Below, piece after piece: positions 16,103 through 23,914 of a stretch of DNA of 30,660 bases (positions within the stretch are counted from its first letter, which is position 1; the number at the start of each line of letters is the position of its first letter). The stretch lies in NCBI GenBank assembly GCA_910588535.1, contig CAJUOO010000038.1, positions 1 to 30,660 on the forward strand, read 5' to 3'. This DNA comes from an uncultured Lachnospiraceae bacterium. GTDB taxonomy: Bacteria; Bacillota; Clostridia; Lachnospirales; Lachnospiraceae. The translations under genes and the position numbers were made by a program. The notes below the pieces were generated by a model. That model did not search any database and was not told the origin of the DNA. It saw only the letters and a program-made list of their open reading frames with translations.

Positions 16103-16843
16103 TCAATGGTGTCCGTGATGTCCTCCGTGATGACCCTGTTGGTAATCATCCTCAGGTTCTGTAATGACTCCACTGCTTCTTTCATATTTATATAATAATT
16201 CTCGAAGCTGATGCATACTCATCGCCTCGCACTCCTCTAAAGTGAAGGATGGATTATGTTCTATCAGAGAAAGATAGATCTGATATTTTCCGATAGAAAC
16301 ACCACAGTGATGGGCAGCCTGTGCAGTTGCCATATCGGTCTGCACACAGGTGTCATAATATGGAGTGGAAGCCGTGTAGGTTTTAAGCTCCGCAAGGATC
16401 TCCTCCGCTCTTGGAGAAGCAACTGTAAAGGTCAGCGCAGCATCCTTGGAGAGATAGGACTGCATGGGCTCACTTTCTATTAATAGTTCCACAGCCTTAA
16501 TATAACTTTTTCCAGCAAGGTGAATAGTAGAGAGAAGAATAGCTCCATCTTGATTCTTGCTCTCGGCATGTGTGACATAATTAAAACGATTTAGAGTAAG
16601 CTCTATAGAGGGATTTAAGTCTATGCTCACGTAAGACACGGGAGCTGCCCAGAGATAGAAGCTGCTACCAATGCAGAGAAATAGCAGCACGAAAGCTGCG
16701 GCAAGGGAGCGGAGCGGAGCTCGGTTCCTTTTGTTGTGCTCCATCTGCTGCATAAGGCGGGAATATACATGTGTTTTCATTTGTTCTGTCGCATGGATCT
16801 GTAAAAAGGCGTCTCGGATTTTATTCTTCAATGCTGTCACCAC
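16103..16843 (-). CDS. RsgI-like transmembrane anti-sigma factor with His-rich C-terminal tail
   Basis: This 246-residue protein has a cytosolic N-terminal part (1-45), one membrane helix at about 46-66 and an extracytoplasmic part. Just after the helix comes VSYVSIDLNPSIELTLNRF, closely matching the juxtamembrane segment of RsgI-type anti-sigma factors. The C-terminus ends QQGHHGGHHGHH, a likely metal-binding tail. Its reading frame overlaps the ECF sigma gene by 23 bases, the standard coupling of sigma and anti-sigma genes. The start (GTG 16843) is uncertain; GTG and TTG codons just downstream are possible. The inferred role is to hold the sigma factor at the membrane and release it on an outside signal, perhaps a metal. 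Known RsgI proteins sense polysaccharides through other C-terminal domains, which are absent here. Confidence 0.78.
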   Translation of the reverse strand: MVTALKNKIRDAFLQIHATEQMKTHVYSRLMQQMEHNKRNRAPLRSLAAAFVLLFLCIGSSFYLWAAPVSYVSIDLNPSIELTLNRFNYVTHAESKNQDGAILLSTIHLAGKSYIKAVELLIESEPMQSYLSKDAALTFTVASPRAEEILAELKTYTASTPYYDTCVQTDMATAQAAHHCGVSIGKYQIYLSLIEHNPSFTLEECEAMSMHQLRELLYKYERSSGVITEPEDDYQQGHHGGHHGHH

Positions 16844-17306
16844 CTAACTCTAGTTTTAGCTGTTCCCTTCCTCTTGATAAAAGAGAGTATATGGTGTTTT
16901 CTTTTTTATTCAAAAGCTTGCCGATCTCCTTGGCAGTGTAGCCCTCATAATAATGTAGATAAATAACAAGCTTATACCGCTCAGGAAGAGCCAGCACAGC
17001 CTCGATAACCTCAAGATTTTCTGGCAGAACGCTCGCGCTTTCTTCTGCAAGAAGCTCAAGCGGAACCGTGCGCTTTCGAAATAAGCTTTTTAGAAGATCC
17101 TTGCAGGAATTTAAAGTGACGCGGATAAACCATGCCTTTTCGTGCTCCGCGCTTGCAAAAACATCAGAACGAAGGATGTATTTCAGAAGAACCTCCTGTA
17201 ATACATCCTCCGTATCTTCATGATTCTTAAGATGCAGAAGGCAGATTCTGCGAATCATGTCTGCATATAATTCAATCGCATGTTCTGCCTCCTGTTCTGT
17301 GCGCAT
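16821..17306 (-). CDS. ECF-type RNA polymerase sigma factor
   Basis: This 161-residue protein has a sigma-2 region (YADMIRRICLLHLKNHEDTEDVLQEVLLKY) and a sigma-4 HTH (LPERYKLVIYLHYYEGYTAKEIGKLL). The length and layout are those of a minimal ECF sigma factor. AAGGGGG lies five bases upstream of the ATG. It follows the secreted repeat-protein gene by 21 bases and overlaps the anti-sigma gene, forming a three-gene operon. It probably controls its own operon. Upstream of that operon a minus-strand CGTC (17707-17710) could be an ECF -10 element, but a convincing -35 is not seen. Confidence 0.93.
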   Translation of the reverse strand: MRTEQEAEHAIELYADMIRRICLLHLKNHEDTEDVLQEVLLKYILRSDVFASAEHEKAWFIRVTLNSCKDLLKSLFRKRTVPLELLAEESASVLPENLEVIEAVLALPERYKLVIYLHYYEGYTAKEIGKLLNKKENTIYSLLSRGREQLKLELGGDSIEE

Positions 17307-17327
17307 AGAATCCCCCTTAAGTGTAGA

Positions 17328-17663
17328 TTAATGGTGATGGCATCCTCTGCGGGTGTAGGTAGTCTGAGCTACAGTGACCTGAGCGGTCTGCGCTGTCTGC
17401 CATGCATGACAGTGATCGCAGATGCCATCTGCATTATCGTCATAGAAATAATCACAGATACCATCACCGTTCACATCATAATAATGATCGCAGATGCCAT
17501 CGCTGTTTGCGTCATGGAAATAGCCGCAGATATTGTCCACCGAACAATGGCTGCTGCCATAACCTCTGCCATAACCACCTCCGTGATGACCATGTGCATA
17601 GGCAGGTACTGTTACACCTATCATAGCAAAACAAACTAAACTTGTCACTAAAAACTTTTTCAT
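17328..17663 (-). CDS. Small secreted His/Cys-rich protein with three DxNxDGICD repeats
   Basis: This 111-residue protein has a signal peptide (about 1-23, cleavage after AYA), so the mature form begins HGHHGGGYGRGYG. Three units with a 12-residue period follow: DANSDGICD (51-59), DVNGDGICD (63-71) and DDNADGICD (75-83). The spacing of Asp/Asn resembles an EF-hand/dockerin-like Ca-binding loop, while each unit also gives one Cys, and His residues are interspersed; the end is CHHH. It probably binds divalent metal outside the membrane. AGGAGG ten bases before ATG marks the start. It is the first gene of the sigma/anti-sigma operon, so it may be sensor, buffer or main output of that system. I know no named family for it. 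Confidence 0.8.
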   Translation of the reverse strand: MKKFLVTSLVCFAMIGVTVPAYAHGHHGGGYGRGYGSSHCSVDNICGYFHDANSDGICDHYYDVNGDGICDYFYDDNADGICDHCHAWQTAQTAQVTVAQTTYTRRGCHHH

Positions 17664-17746
17664 TGGATAAAATCCTCCTTAATTTTTGTTATTCTACTTA
17701 TAATACGACGCAGGAAGGAGAATCCTTGCACAAAAAAGAAAATTTC

Positions 17747-17775
17747 TTGTATATGTTTTATTTTTATTTTATAAT
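17747..17775 (+). promoter_or_regulatory. Housekeeping promoter of the hybrid kinase operon
   Basis: TTGTAT (17747-17752), a 17-base spacer and a perfect TATAAT (17770-17775) lie about 50 bases before ATG 17828. The same interval must also contain the divergent promoter of the sigma-factor operon, which is not clearly of the housekeeping type. Confidence 0.7.
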
Positions 17776-17827
17776 ATAAGATAATTACTGAGTGGCAAGC
17801 AAAAACAGATGAGGGCAATATAGAGGT

Positions 17828-19525
17828 ATGGAATGTATAAGTCATAATGATAATGAGGAAAAGAAAGAATGTTCCACAGTGGAAAGAGAAGGGAAGGAAC
17901 AGGAGGAGATTTTGCAGCTACGACAGCAAAATCTGGAGCTGAAAGCAGCTTTGGAGGCTTCAGAGGCAGAAAATCGTGCCAAGACCAGTTTTTTGTCAAG
18001 TATGTCCCACGATATTCGAACGCCGATGAACGCTATTATGGGTATGACATCCATAGGGCTGAGCCATATTGATGAAAAATCAAGAGTGTTGGACTGTCTG
18101 CAGAAGATAAAAACGGCTTCTACACATCTGATGAGTCTGGTAAATGATGTGCTTGATATGTCAAGAATTTCGAGCGGGCGCATGACATTGAATGAGGAAG
18201 AATTTTCTCTGGCAGATCTGATTCATGATATGACGATTATTGTGCGTCCTCAGGCAGCGCAGAAGCATCAAGAATTTCAGATGGAGATCGGACAGATATA
18301 TGAAGAGAAGCTAATTGGAGATCCGCTGCATCTTAGACAGATTTTGGTAAATATTATTGGAAATGCTGTGAAATATACACAGGAGAAGGGGTTGATTCAA
18401 GTAAGTTTTTCTCAGCATAGAGAGAAGGATCCCGCAAAAAGGGACCGTCAAGTATGGCTGGATTTTTGTTGCAAGGATAACGGAATCGGCATGAGTGAGG
18501 AGTTTTTAAAGCGGATCTTTATTCCATTTGAGCGCGTGAATAATGAAAAGATCAGCAGAATTGAAGGGACGGGGCTTGGAATGTCCATCGTCAAGAATCT
18601 GTTGGATCTTATGAATGGCACAATCACGGTGGAGAGTGAGGAGGGAAGAGGGAGCTGTTTCTATGTATCAATTCCTTTTGTGGCAGTCACAGGCGATGAG
18701 GAGATATATCATTTGCCAGAAGGGCAGACTGTGTTACTTGCAGAGAGTGTGGACAGCAGGGCAGAGCAGATAGATGCTTACTTGAGAGAGAGAAGCTTGG
18801 ACATTGTACATTGCAAGAATGGTATGGATGCTGTGACATGGCTGACGGAGGCGCAGTATGAGAATCGTATGCCCTGCGCCTTGATACTGGGACAGGAGCT
18901 TGCAGATATGCCAGCGTTGGGGCTTGCATCCCATGTGCGTGAGCTTGCGGGAAAAGAATTTCCGATTCTCTGGGTGGCGGAGGTTGACTGGGCACAGATG
19001 GAATATCGAGCTGTGCGGTCAGGAGTTGACGCATTTGTGCCATGTCCGCTGTTTAAGACCAGATTATTTTCTGCGCTGTCTGGTTTGACAGGAAAAGAGA
19101 TAAAAGACAAGAAGGATCCTGTGGGCAATATCACTGATTATGGAAAGTACCGAATTTTGTTGGTAGAGGATAATGAGCTGAACAGAGAGATTGCCGTGGA
19201 ACTTTTGTCAGTTACAGGTGTACAGGTAGAGACAGCAGAAAATGGACAGCAGGCTGTGGAAGCATTTGAAAATTCCGAGGAGGGATATTATCACCTGATC
19301 TTTATGGATATTCAGATGCCTGTTATGAATGGATATGAGGCGGCAAAAAGAATAAGGCAGCTTGAGAGAGCAGATGCCAAGACAATCTGGATGGTGGCGA
19401 TGACGGCAAATGCTTTTGTGGAGGATATTCGGCTGGCAAGGGCGGCAGGAATGAATGAGCATTGTTCTAAGCCGGTAGATATGGAGCGCATGCACGAGAT
19501 TCTGCGCAGACGCTTGAGAGAGTAA
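17828..19525 (+). CDS. Soluble hybrid histidine kinase with pseudo-receiver and active receiver
   Basis: This 565-residue protein has no membrane segment and no PAS or other sensor domain. Residues 10-50 look like a coiled coil. HisKA follows with MSHDIRTPMNA (His61), then HATPase with N-box NIIGNAVKY, DNGIGM and GTGLGMSIV. A first receiver-like domain (about 295-415) lacks the phospho-Asp (ILGQEL) and the conserved Lys. The C-terminal receiver is intact, with Asp494 in FMDIQMP and Lys in CSKPVD. It is probably a relay component that takes its input from a partner. The HD-domain gene begins five bases after its stop, so the two likely act together. No DNA-binding output is present. Confidence 0.92.
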   Translation: MECISHNDNEEKKECSTVEREGKEQEEILQLRQQNLELKAALEASEAENRAKTSFLSSMSHDIRTPMNAIMGMTSIGLSHIDEKSRVLDCLQKIKTASTHLMSLVNDVLDMSRISSGRMTLNEEEFSLADLIHDMTIIVRPQAAQKHQEFQMEIGQIYEEKLIGDPLHLRQILVNIIGNAVKYTQEKGLIQVSFSQHREKDPAKRDRQVWLDFCCKDNGIGMSEEFLKRIFIPFERVNNEKISRIEGTGLGMSIVKNLLDLMNGTITVESEEGRGSCFYVSIPFVAVTGDEEIYHLPEGQTVLLAESVDSRAEQIDAYLRERSLDIVHCKNGMDAVTWLTEAQYENRMPCALILGQELADMPALGLASHVRELAGKEFPILWVAEVDWAQMEYRAVRSGVDAFVPCPLFKTRLFSALSGLTGKEIKDKKDPVGNITDYGKYRILLVEDNELNREIAVELLSVTGVQVETAENGQQAVEAFENSEEGYYHLIFMDIQMPVMNGYEAAKRIRQLERADAKTIWMVAMTANAFVEDIRLARAAGMNEHCSKPVDMERMHEILRRRLRE

Positions 19526-19529
19526 GGAT

Positions 19530-21389
19530 ATGGAGGAAAAGAGGAATGTTATGCAGCCATATCAGGAAGAATATATACAAAATCTAAAAGAAATGATTAC
19601 ATTGGCAGAGCGAAAGATGGCAGCCGGATGCTCTTTTGAGGAATATCAGGAACGGTTGTCAGAGGAGAGGCAGAAGAAAAAAGAGATAGCAGAGCGCAAT
19701 AGAAATCTGCTTCGAGAGAATCTGTTTCCTTTATTCGACAACCTATTTGATGCAAAAGAGGAGGAGATGAGCGGTTTGGAGGAATTTGCCAAGCTTCTCC
19801 TAGATGGAAAGAATGAGCTTGATGGAGGCCTGTTTTGCCAGATTCATCAGGCACTTCTCAGCCGGGCGAGGCTTCTGAAGAACCAGAGGGATGTGATACG
19901 GGAGTTGTACTGGCTTGGAATTGGACGCTTTCATATGTGTAACAAGATGGTGGGTCTTGATCTTGCTTACACGGAGAGTTATATGTCTCAGATGCGTCTT
20001 TGCTTTGCGGAGGCAGCAGCATATTTAAAATATTATGATGAGATAGAAGACACACAGACCAGAGGTTATATTCTGCGCTCCCGCGCCAACACAGCACTGG
20101 GGCATTTTAAGTCGGCGAGCGCCAAGATCCGGTTGACAAGGCAGACGCTGCGGATTATGAATGACAAGGACTATCAGGAAAAGGAACCCAATCTTCCTTG
20201 GGATAGATACATTTTTATGACACACCAGCAGATGACATCCAGCATATCCTACAACCGGGAAAATGATATGACCTCGCAGGATGTGGCAGATATTATGGAA
20301 TCGGCGCATATCGTCTATCAGAGGCGGATTCAGGAGGCGTTAAGCCGAAAGGAGACACTTCCAATTAAATCAGCTTTTATCTGTGATGCCATTGAATATT
20401 ATTGTGGTCTCTATTCTTTGGATGAGCTTCTCGCCAAGATGGAACTTTTGATGGATCAAGCAGATACATCTGATTTTTCAGTGGAGAGTATGTACGGAAT
20501 TTTATCTCTGCCGGCGTTTTACTGTCAATATCTAAGAGAGTATCCAGAGCAGTTGAATGGACGTCAGGAATATCTGGAAAAGCTCTATGAAAGAGCAGTC
20601 GCCTATATGGAGGCATTTCCAGAGGGGGAGGCAAATGAGCAGATCTTCCTTTTCCTTAGACAGCTCTCCTCCACTTTCTTGGAGACAGAGAACAGTATCT
20701 CTTATGGGGAATTTCAGCAAAAGCTTCTGTTGTGCTTTGCCCCGGATATTTTTGTACATGGCCATGTGGTTGGAAGGACTGCGGCTGCTCTATGTGAGGT
20801 AATTATGGATGAGGAGCCGACTTTTTTTGATGATATAGAGCATATCTGTCAGATTCAAGACGCACAAGAGAAGCGGCAGAAGGTGATAGCCTACGCGATG
20901 GAATGTGGTGTATTCCATGATGTGGGCAAGGTAAACTTTATGAGTTTGTTCTCGCATACAGGAAGACAGTGGTTTGAGGAGGAATATGAGATGGTTCACC
21001 TGCACACAGTGGTGGGCAGCTCCCGTCTTAGTGCATGCAAGTCCACACAGCACTATGCAGATGCAGCGCTTGGGCATCATAGCTGGTATGATGGTTCTCA
21101 TGGCTATCCTGAGAACTACAGAAGATTGGAGAGTCCATATCGGCAGATGGTGGATGTGATCGGGCTGGTGGATTGGATAGATAATAGGATGAACGCAACA
21201 TGGCTGTATGGAGGAACAGAAAGAACTTACGAGGAAGCCGTGAGAGATGCAATAGCACTGGAAGGAAAAAGATTTTCGCCACTTTTGACAGCGCGGCTTA
21301 GAGATAAAAAGGTGGTGGAGATGCTGAGGGATGTATTTGCAGAAGGGCGCAAGGAAGCATATTGGACTTTGTATAGGGAACAGCAATAG
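19530..21389 (+). CDS. HD-GYP-like phosphohydrolase with long helical N-terminus
   Basis: This 619-residue protein has an N-terminal helical region of about 400 residues without recognised motifs (possibly TPR-like), then an HD domain. The HD motif is in GVFHDVGK, with later metal ligands in VHLHTVVG, GHHSWYDG and a HGYP triplet after it, close to the HD-GYP signature HHExxDGxGYP. HD-GYP proteins commonly hydrolyse cyclic di-GMP; activity here is probable but not certain because the Glu after HH is replaced (HHSWYDG). It is translationally close to the hybrid kinase, suggesting that phosphorelay controls it. The start could be ATG 19530 (AAGGAT upstream) or ATG 19551. Confidence 0.82.
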   Translation: MEEKRNVMQPYQEEYIQNLKEMITLAERKMAAGCSFEEYQERLSEERQKKKEIAERNRNLLRENLFPLFDNLFDAKEEEMSGLEEFAKLLLDGKNELDGGLFCQIHQALLSRARLLKNQRDVIRELYWLGIGRFHMCNKMVGLDLAYTESYMSQMRLCFAEAAAYLKYYDEIEDTQTRGYILRSRANTALGHFKSASAKIRLTRQTLRIMNDKDYQEKEPNLPWDRYIFMTHQQMTSSISYNRENDMTSQDVADIMESAHIVYQRRIQEALSRKETLPIKSAFICDAIEYYCGLYSLDELLAKMELLMDQADTSDFSVESMYGILSLPAFYCQYLREYPEQLNGRQEYLEKLYERAVAYMEAFPEGEANEQIFLFLRQLSSTFLETENSISYGEFQQKLLLCFAPDIFVHGHVVGRTAAALCEVIMDEEPTFFDDIEHICQIQDAQEKRQKVIAYAMECGVFHDVGKVNFMSLFSHTGRQWFEEEYEMVHLHTVVGSSRLSACKSTQHYADAALGHHSWYDGSHGYPENYRRLESPYRQMVDVIGLVDWIDNRMNATWLYGGTERTYEEAVRDAIALEGKRFSPLLTARLRDKKVVEMLRDVFAEGRKEAYWTLYREQQ

Positions 21390-21412
21390 AGATGTTGCAT
21401 CTTCTGTTTTTT
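21390..21412 (+). terminator. Weak terminator after the HD-GYP-like gene
   Basis: AGATG (21390-21394), loop TTG and CATCT (21398-21402) are followed by TCTGTTTTTT. The stem is short, so read-through into the Fur-family gene is possible. Confidence 0.4.
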
Positions 21413-21446
21413 ATAACATCACTCTCATATTATAAGGATATTGATT

Positions 21447-21869
21447 ATGGAAAATAAAATCTATCGTACAAAACAGAGAGAAGCCATTCTCCAATATTTA
21501 GAAAACAGTAGTTCCCGCCATGTGTCGATCGAAGATGTGCTTGATCATCTGAAAGCTGCCGGAGAAAAAGTTGGGCGGACCACCATATACCGCTATATGG
21601 AAAAACTCACATCAGAGGGCGTACTTCGAAAGTATTATATTGAGGAGGGTGCAGGAGCCTGCTATCAGTATGTAGAACCGTGGGAAGCCTGCCGCGAGCA
21701 TTTTCATCTAAAATGTCTAAAATGCAGCAAACTGTTCCATCTGGAATGTGACTACCTGAATCAGATTGGAGAACATATCCTGACACATCATGGCTTTGAG
21801 GTCGATCACACCAAGACAGTTTTTTATGGAATATGTAAAGATTGTAAGGAAAAGGTATTGGATAATTGA
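21447..21869 (+). CDS. Fur-family metal-responsive transcriptional repressor
   Basis: This 140-residue protein has the Fur-type winged helix (RTKQREAILQYLENS, VGRTTIYRYMEKLTSEG) and a dimer domain with two CxxC pairs (CLKCSKLFHLEC and CKDC) for a structural Zn site. HFHLKC and later His residues could form the regulatory metal site. Whether it is Fur, Zur or PerR cannot be decided. Zur is attractive because two COG0523-type genes and His-rich proteins lie a few kb upstream. ATG 21447 follows AAGGAT by about eight bases; the frame extends to TTG 21441. Confidence 0.9.
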   Translation: MENKIYRTKQREAILQYLENSSSRHVSIEDVLDHLKAAGEKVGRTTIYRYMEKLTSEGVLRKYYIEEGAGACYQYVEPWEACREHFHLKCLKCSKLFHLECDYLNQIGEHILTHHGFEVDHTKTVFYGICKDCKEKVLDN

Positions 21870-21886
21870 GAGAAATGTGCTAAACT
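21858..21886 (+). promoter_or_regulatory. Promoter for the lytic transglycosylase gene
   Basis: TTGGAT (21858-21863), 17 bases and TAAACT (21881-21886) overlap the end of the Fur-family gene and precede ATG 21924. Confidence 0.5.
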
Positions 21887-21923
21887 GAGAAAGAATAACC
21901 TTTGGAAGGAGAAGGAATGAATC

Positions 21924-22616
21924 ATGATACAGACAACGGATTATTATCGTGTGAAGCCAGTACAGACAGATACAGAGGCAAAATCTGCCACTGATACAAT
22001 ACAGAATACAGACTTTGCGTCGGTTTTGGAGACGACGACAACACAGCCAGAGAAAAAGCAGGCGACAGAAGCACCTATGGATGATATTTTTCTCAAGGCA
22101 GCACAGACCTATCAGATTCCTGTGAATCTGGTGAAGGCGGTTGCAAAGACAGAGTCAAATTTTAATCCTAATGCTGTTTCTTGCTGTGGCGCGCAGGGGG
22201 TTATGCAGCTTATGCCATCTACGGCAGCTGGGCTTGGCGTGACGGATCCCTTTGACGCAGAGCAGAATATTATGGGTGGGGCAAAGTATCTCTCTCAGAT
22301 GATGGATCGGTATGACGGAGATGTCAAGCTCACGCTTGCCGCTTATAATGCTGGTGCAGGGAATGTGGCAAAGTACGGAGGTGTCCCTCCCTTTAAGGAG
22401 ACGCAGGCTTACGTGGAACGCGTGATGGGATATATGGCGGAGGATATGGAGTCTCCGACTTATACGCAGGAGGTGCGGGAGCAGAATCTGGTATTTACTG
22501 TCCGCAATTCAGACAGAAGCTACACATATGAGGATTATTCAAGATTTATGGATCTTTTCCGTGAGCAGGAGGCGCTGAGCCGTCTGGATAAGTTCTATAA
22601 GACGCGCATGAATTGA
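21924..22616 (+). CDS. SLT-type lytic transglycosylase domain protein
   Basis: This 230-residue protein cleaves peptidoglycan glycan strands. The SLT (lysozyme-like) domain spans about 55-170, with catalytic Glu in AKTESNFNPNAVS, then GAQGVMQLMPSTA, NIMGGAKYL and LTLAAYNAGAGNV. The N-terminal 50 residues are Thr/Gln-rich and there is no clear signal peptide, which is common in clostridial SLT proteins of this kind. GGAGAAGG eight bases before ATG sets the start. Together with the next gene it suggests a cell-wall remodelling pair. Confidence 0.92.
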   Translation: MIQTTDYYRVKPVQTDTEAKSATDTIQNTDFASVLETTTTQPEKKQATEAPMDDIFLKAAQTYQIPVNLVKAVAKTESNFNPNAVSCCGAQGVMQLMPSTAAGLGVTDPFDAEQNIMGGAKYLSQMMDRYDGDVKLTLAAYNAGAGNVAKYGGVPPFKETQAYVERVMGYMAEDMESPTYTQEVREQNLVFTVRNSDRSYTYEDYSRFMDLFREQEALSRLDKFYKTRMN

Positions 22617-22624
22617 TTGGCAGC

Positions 22625-22730
22625 TATACCGCGGGTATATAGACTGCGAAAAAGAACATATCGTTGGGAAAGAGGCTGCTGCAAAAGCATACATGCCTGA
22701 GTGAATCGGGTATATCGGCTTTTGCAGCAG
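22625..22730. other. Intergenic palindromes (hairpin pair)
   Basis: TATACCGCGGGTATA (22626-22640) is a short palindrome. CTGCTGCAAAAGC (22676-22688) and GCTTTTGCAGCAG (22718-22730) form a perfect 13-bp inverted repeat with a 29-base loop that contains a second copy of CGGGTATAT. There is no T-run after it, so it is not a standard terminator. It lies between the transglycosylase and transpeptidase genes. Confidence 0.6.
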
Positions 22731-22772
22731 TCCCTTATGTTATTATGTTATATACTGAAGTGGAGTTTTGAT

Positions 22773-23891
22773 ATGAAGCCATTAGAGAAGCTGTTTTTGG
22801 GATCTGCCGCTGTGGCATCTATTTTTCTTGCGTTGGTATTTCTTCTATTTGCTTTGCAGAAGCAGGGAATTTTGCCGGTGGCTGTGTTTGGAGATAAGGC
22901 ATGGCGGGCACAGCAGGAGGAGACAGAGACGAAGGAAACGAAGATTAAGGGCGTTCCGGTTGGAGAGGTCCCGACAAAGAAGCCTGAGAGAGAGGAAGCT
23001 TCGGCTGGAGATACCATCGTGGAGGAAAGTACAGAAAATATAGAAAATCAGGAACAGTTAGCATCGGCGGGTATAGAGGAGGAGACGGCTATGCCGTCAG
23101 TCGTGCTTCCCGTGCCGGAGGTTGAGACAGAGCCTGATCCATATCCATATTATATTAAGGTGAATAAAAAGCAGAATTGCGTTACTATCTATCAAAAAGA
23201 TGCGGCAGGAGAGTACACAGTGCCGATTAAGGCGATGATATGTTCGACAGGTAATGCGACACCGCTTGGAGTCTTTGGATCAAAGGGAAAATATGTGATG
23301 AAGGGACTGATTCATGGAGTGTTTGGTCAGTACTCCACTTGGATCACAGGAAATATATTGTTTCATTCTGTGCCAAGTGCAAGGGCGACGAAGGACAGTG
23401 TGAGCGTGCGCAATTATAATCAGCTTGGGACCACAGCATCAGCAGGGTGTATCAGACTGACTGTGGCAGATGCCAAGTGGATCTACGATAATTGTGAGAT
23501 AGGGACTTTGATCGAGATCTATGAGGGGGAGGAGGTAGGACCGCTTGGCAAGCCGGAGGCAATTAAGCTGCCGGATGGCTCAAAGTGGGACCCTACCGAT
23601 CCCGATCCAGAAAACCCGTGGCATGAACACCAGCCAAGCATAGCTGTGGAGAATGAGAGGTTACTCTATTTTGGGGAGGAGTGGACTCCCTATGAAGATA
23701 TTGAGGCATTGGATACCTGTGGGAATGACATTACGCAGAAGGTGGAGATTGTGGGGGAGGTAGACTGCTATCAGCCGGGAAGCTACCCTATTCATTTTAC
23801 TGTCACTGATGCCGTGGGAAAGACGGCGGAGGCAGCATGTAATTATATTGTACTTCCTGTTCCTGTTCAGGAAAAAGAGACATCAGAATAA
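22773..23891 (+). CDS. L,D-transpeptidase (YkuD) with N-terminal membrane anchor and C-terminal Ig-like domain
   Basis: This 372-residue protein has an anchor helix at about 8-30, then a Glu/Thr-rich linker. The YkuD domain follows (YYIKVNKKQNCVTIYQK start), with the catalytic His in ILFHSVP and Cys in SAGCIRL. The C-terminus (GEEWTPYEDIEALDTCGNDIT to HFTVTDAVGK) looks like a bacterial Ig-like/DUF5011-type domain. It forms 3-3 crosslinks or attaches proteins in peptidoglycan. ATG 22773 is chosen (GGAG seven bases ahead, start of the anchor) although the frame is open to 22701. Its stop overlaps a possible ABC exporter start by one base. Confidence 0.92.
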   Translation: MKPLEKLFLGSAAVASIFLALVFLLFALQKQGILPVAVFGDKAWRAQQEETETKETKIKGVPVGEVPTKKPEREEASAGDTIVEESTENIENQEQLASAGIEEETAMPSVVLPVPEVETEPDPYPYYIKVNKKQNCVTIYQKDAAGEYTVPIKAMICSTGNATPLGVFGSKGKYVMKGLIHGVFGQYSTWITGNILFHSVPSARATKDSVSVRNYNQLGTTASAGCIRLTVADAKWIYDNCEIGTLIEIYEGEEVGPLGKPEAIKLPDGSKWDPTDPDPENPWHEHQPSIAVENERLLYFGEEWTPYEDIEALDTCGNDITQKVEIVGEVDCYQPGSYPIHFTVTDAVGKTAEAACNYIVLPVPVQEKETSE

Positions 23892-23914
23892 TGTTACATA
23901 AGAAGGAGGAAAAG

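Noticed and set aside
17280..17639. Plus-strand open frames opposite the secreted repeat protein
   Set aside because: They arise from the repeat composition of the real minus-strand gene, which has a signal peptide and a perfect RBS.
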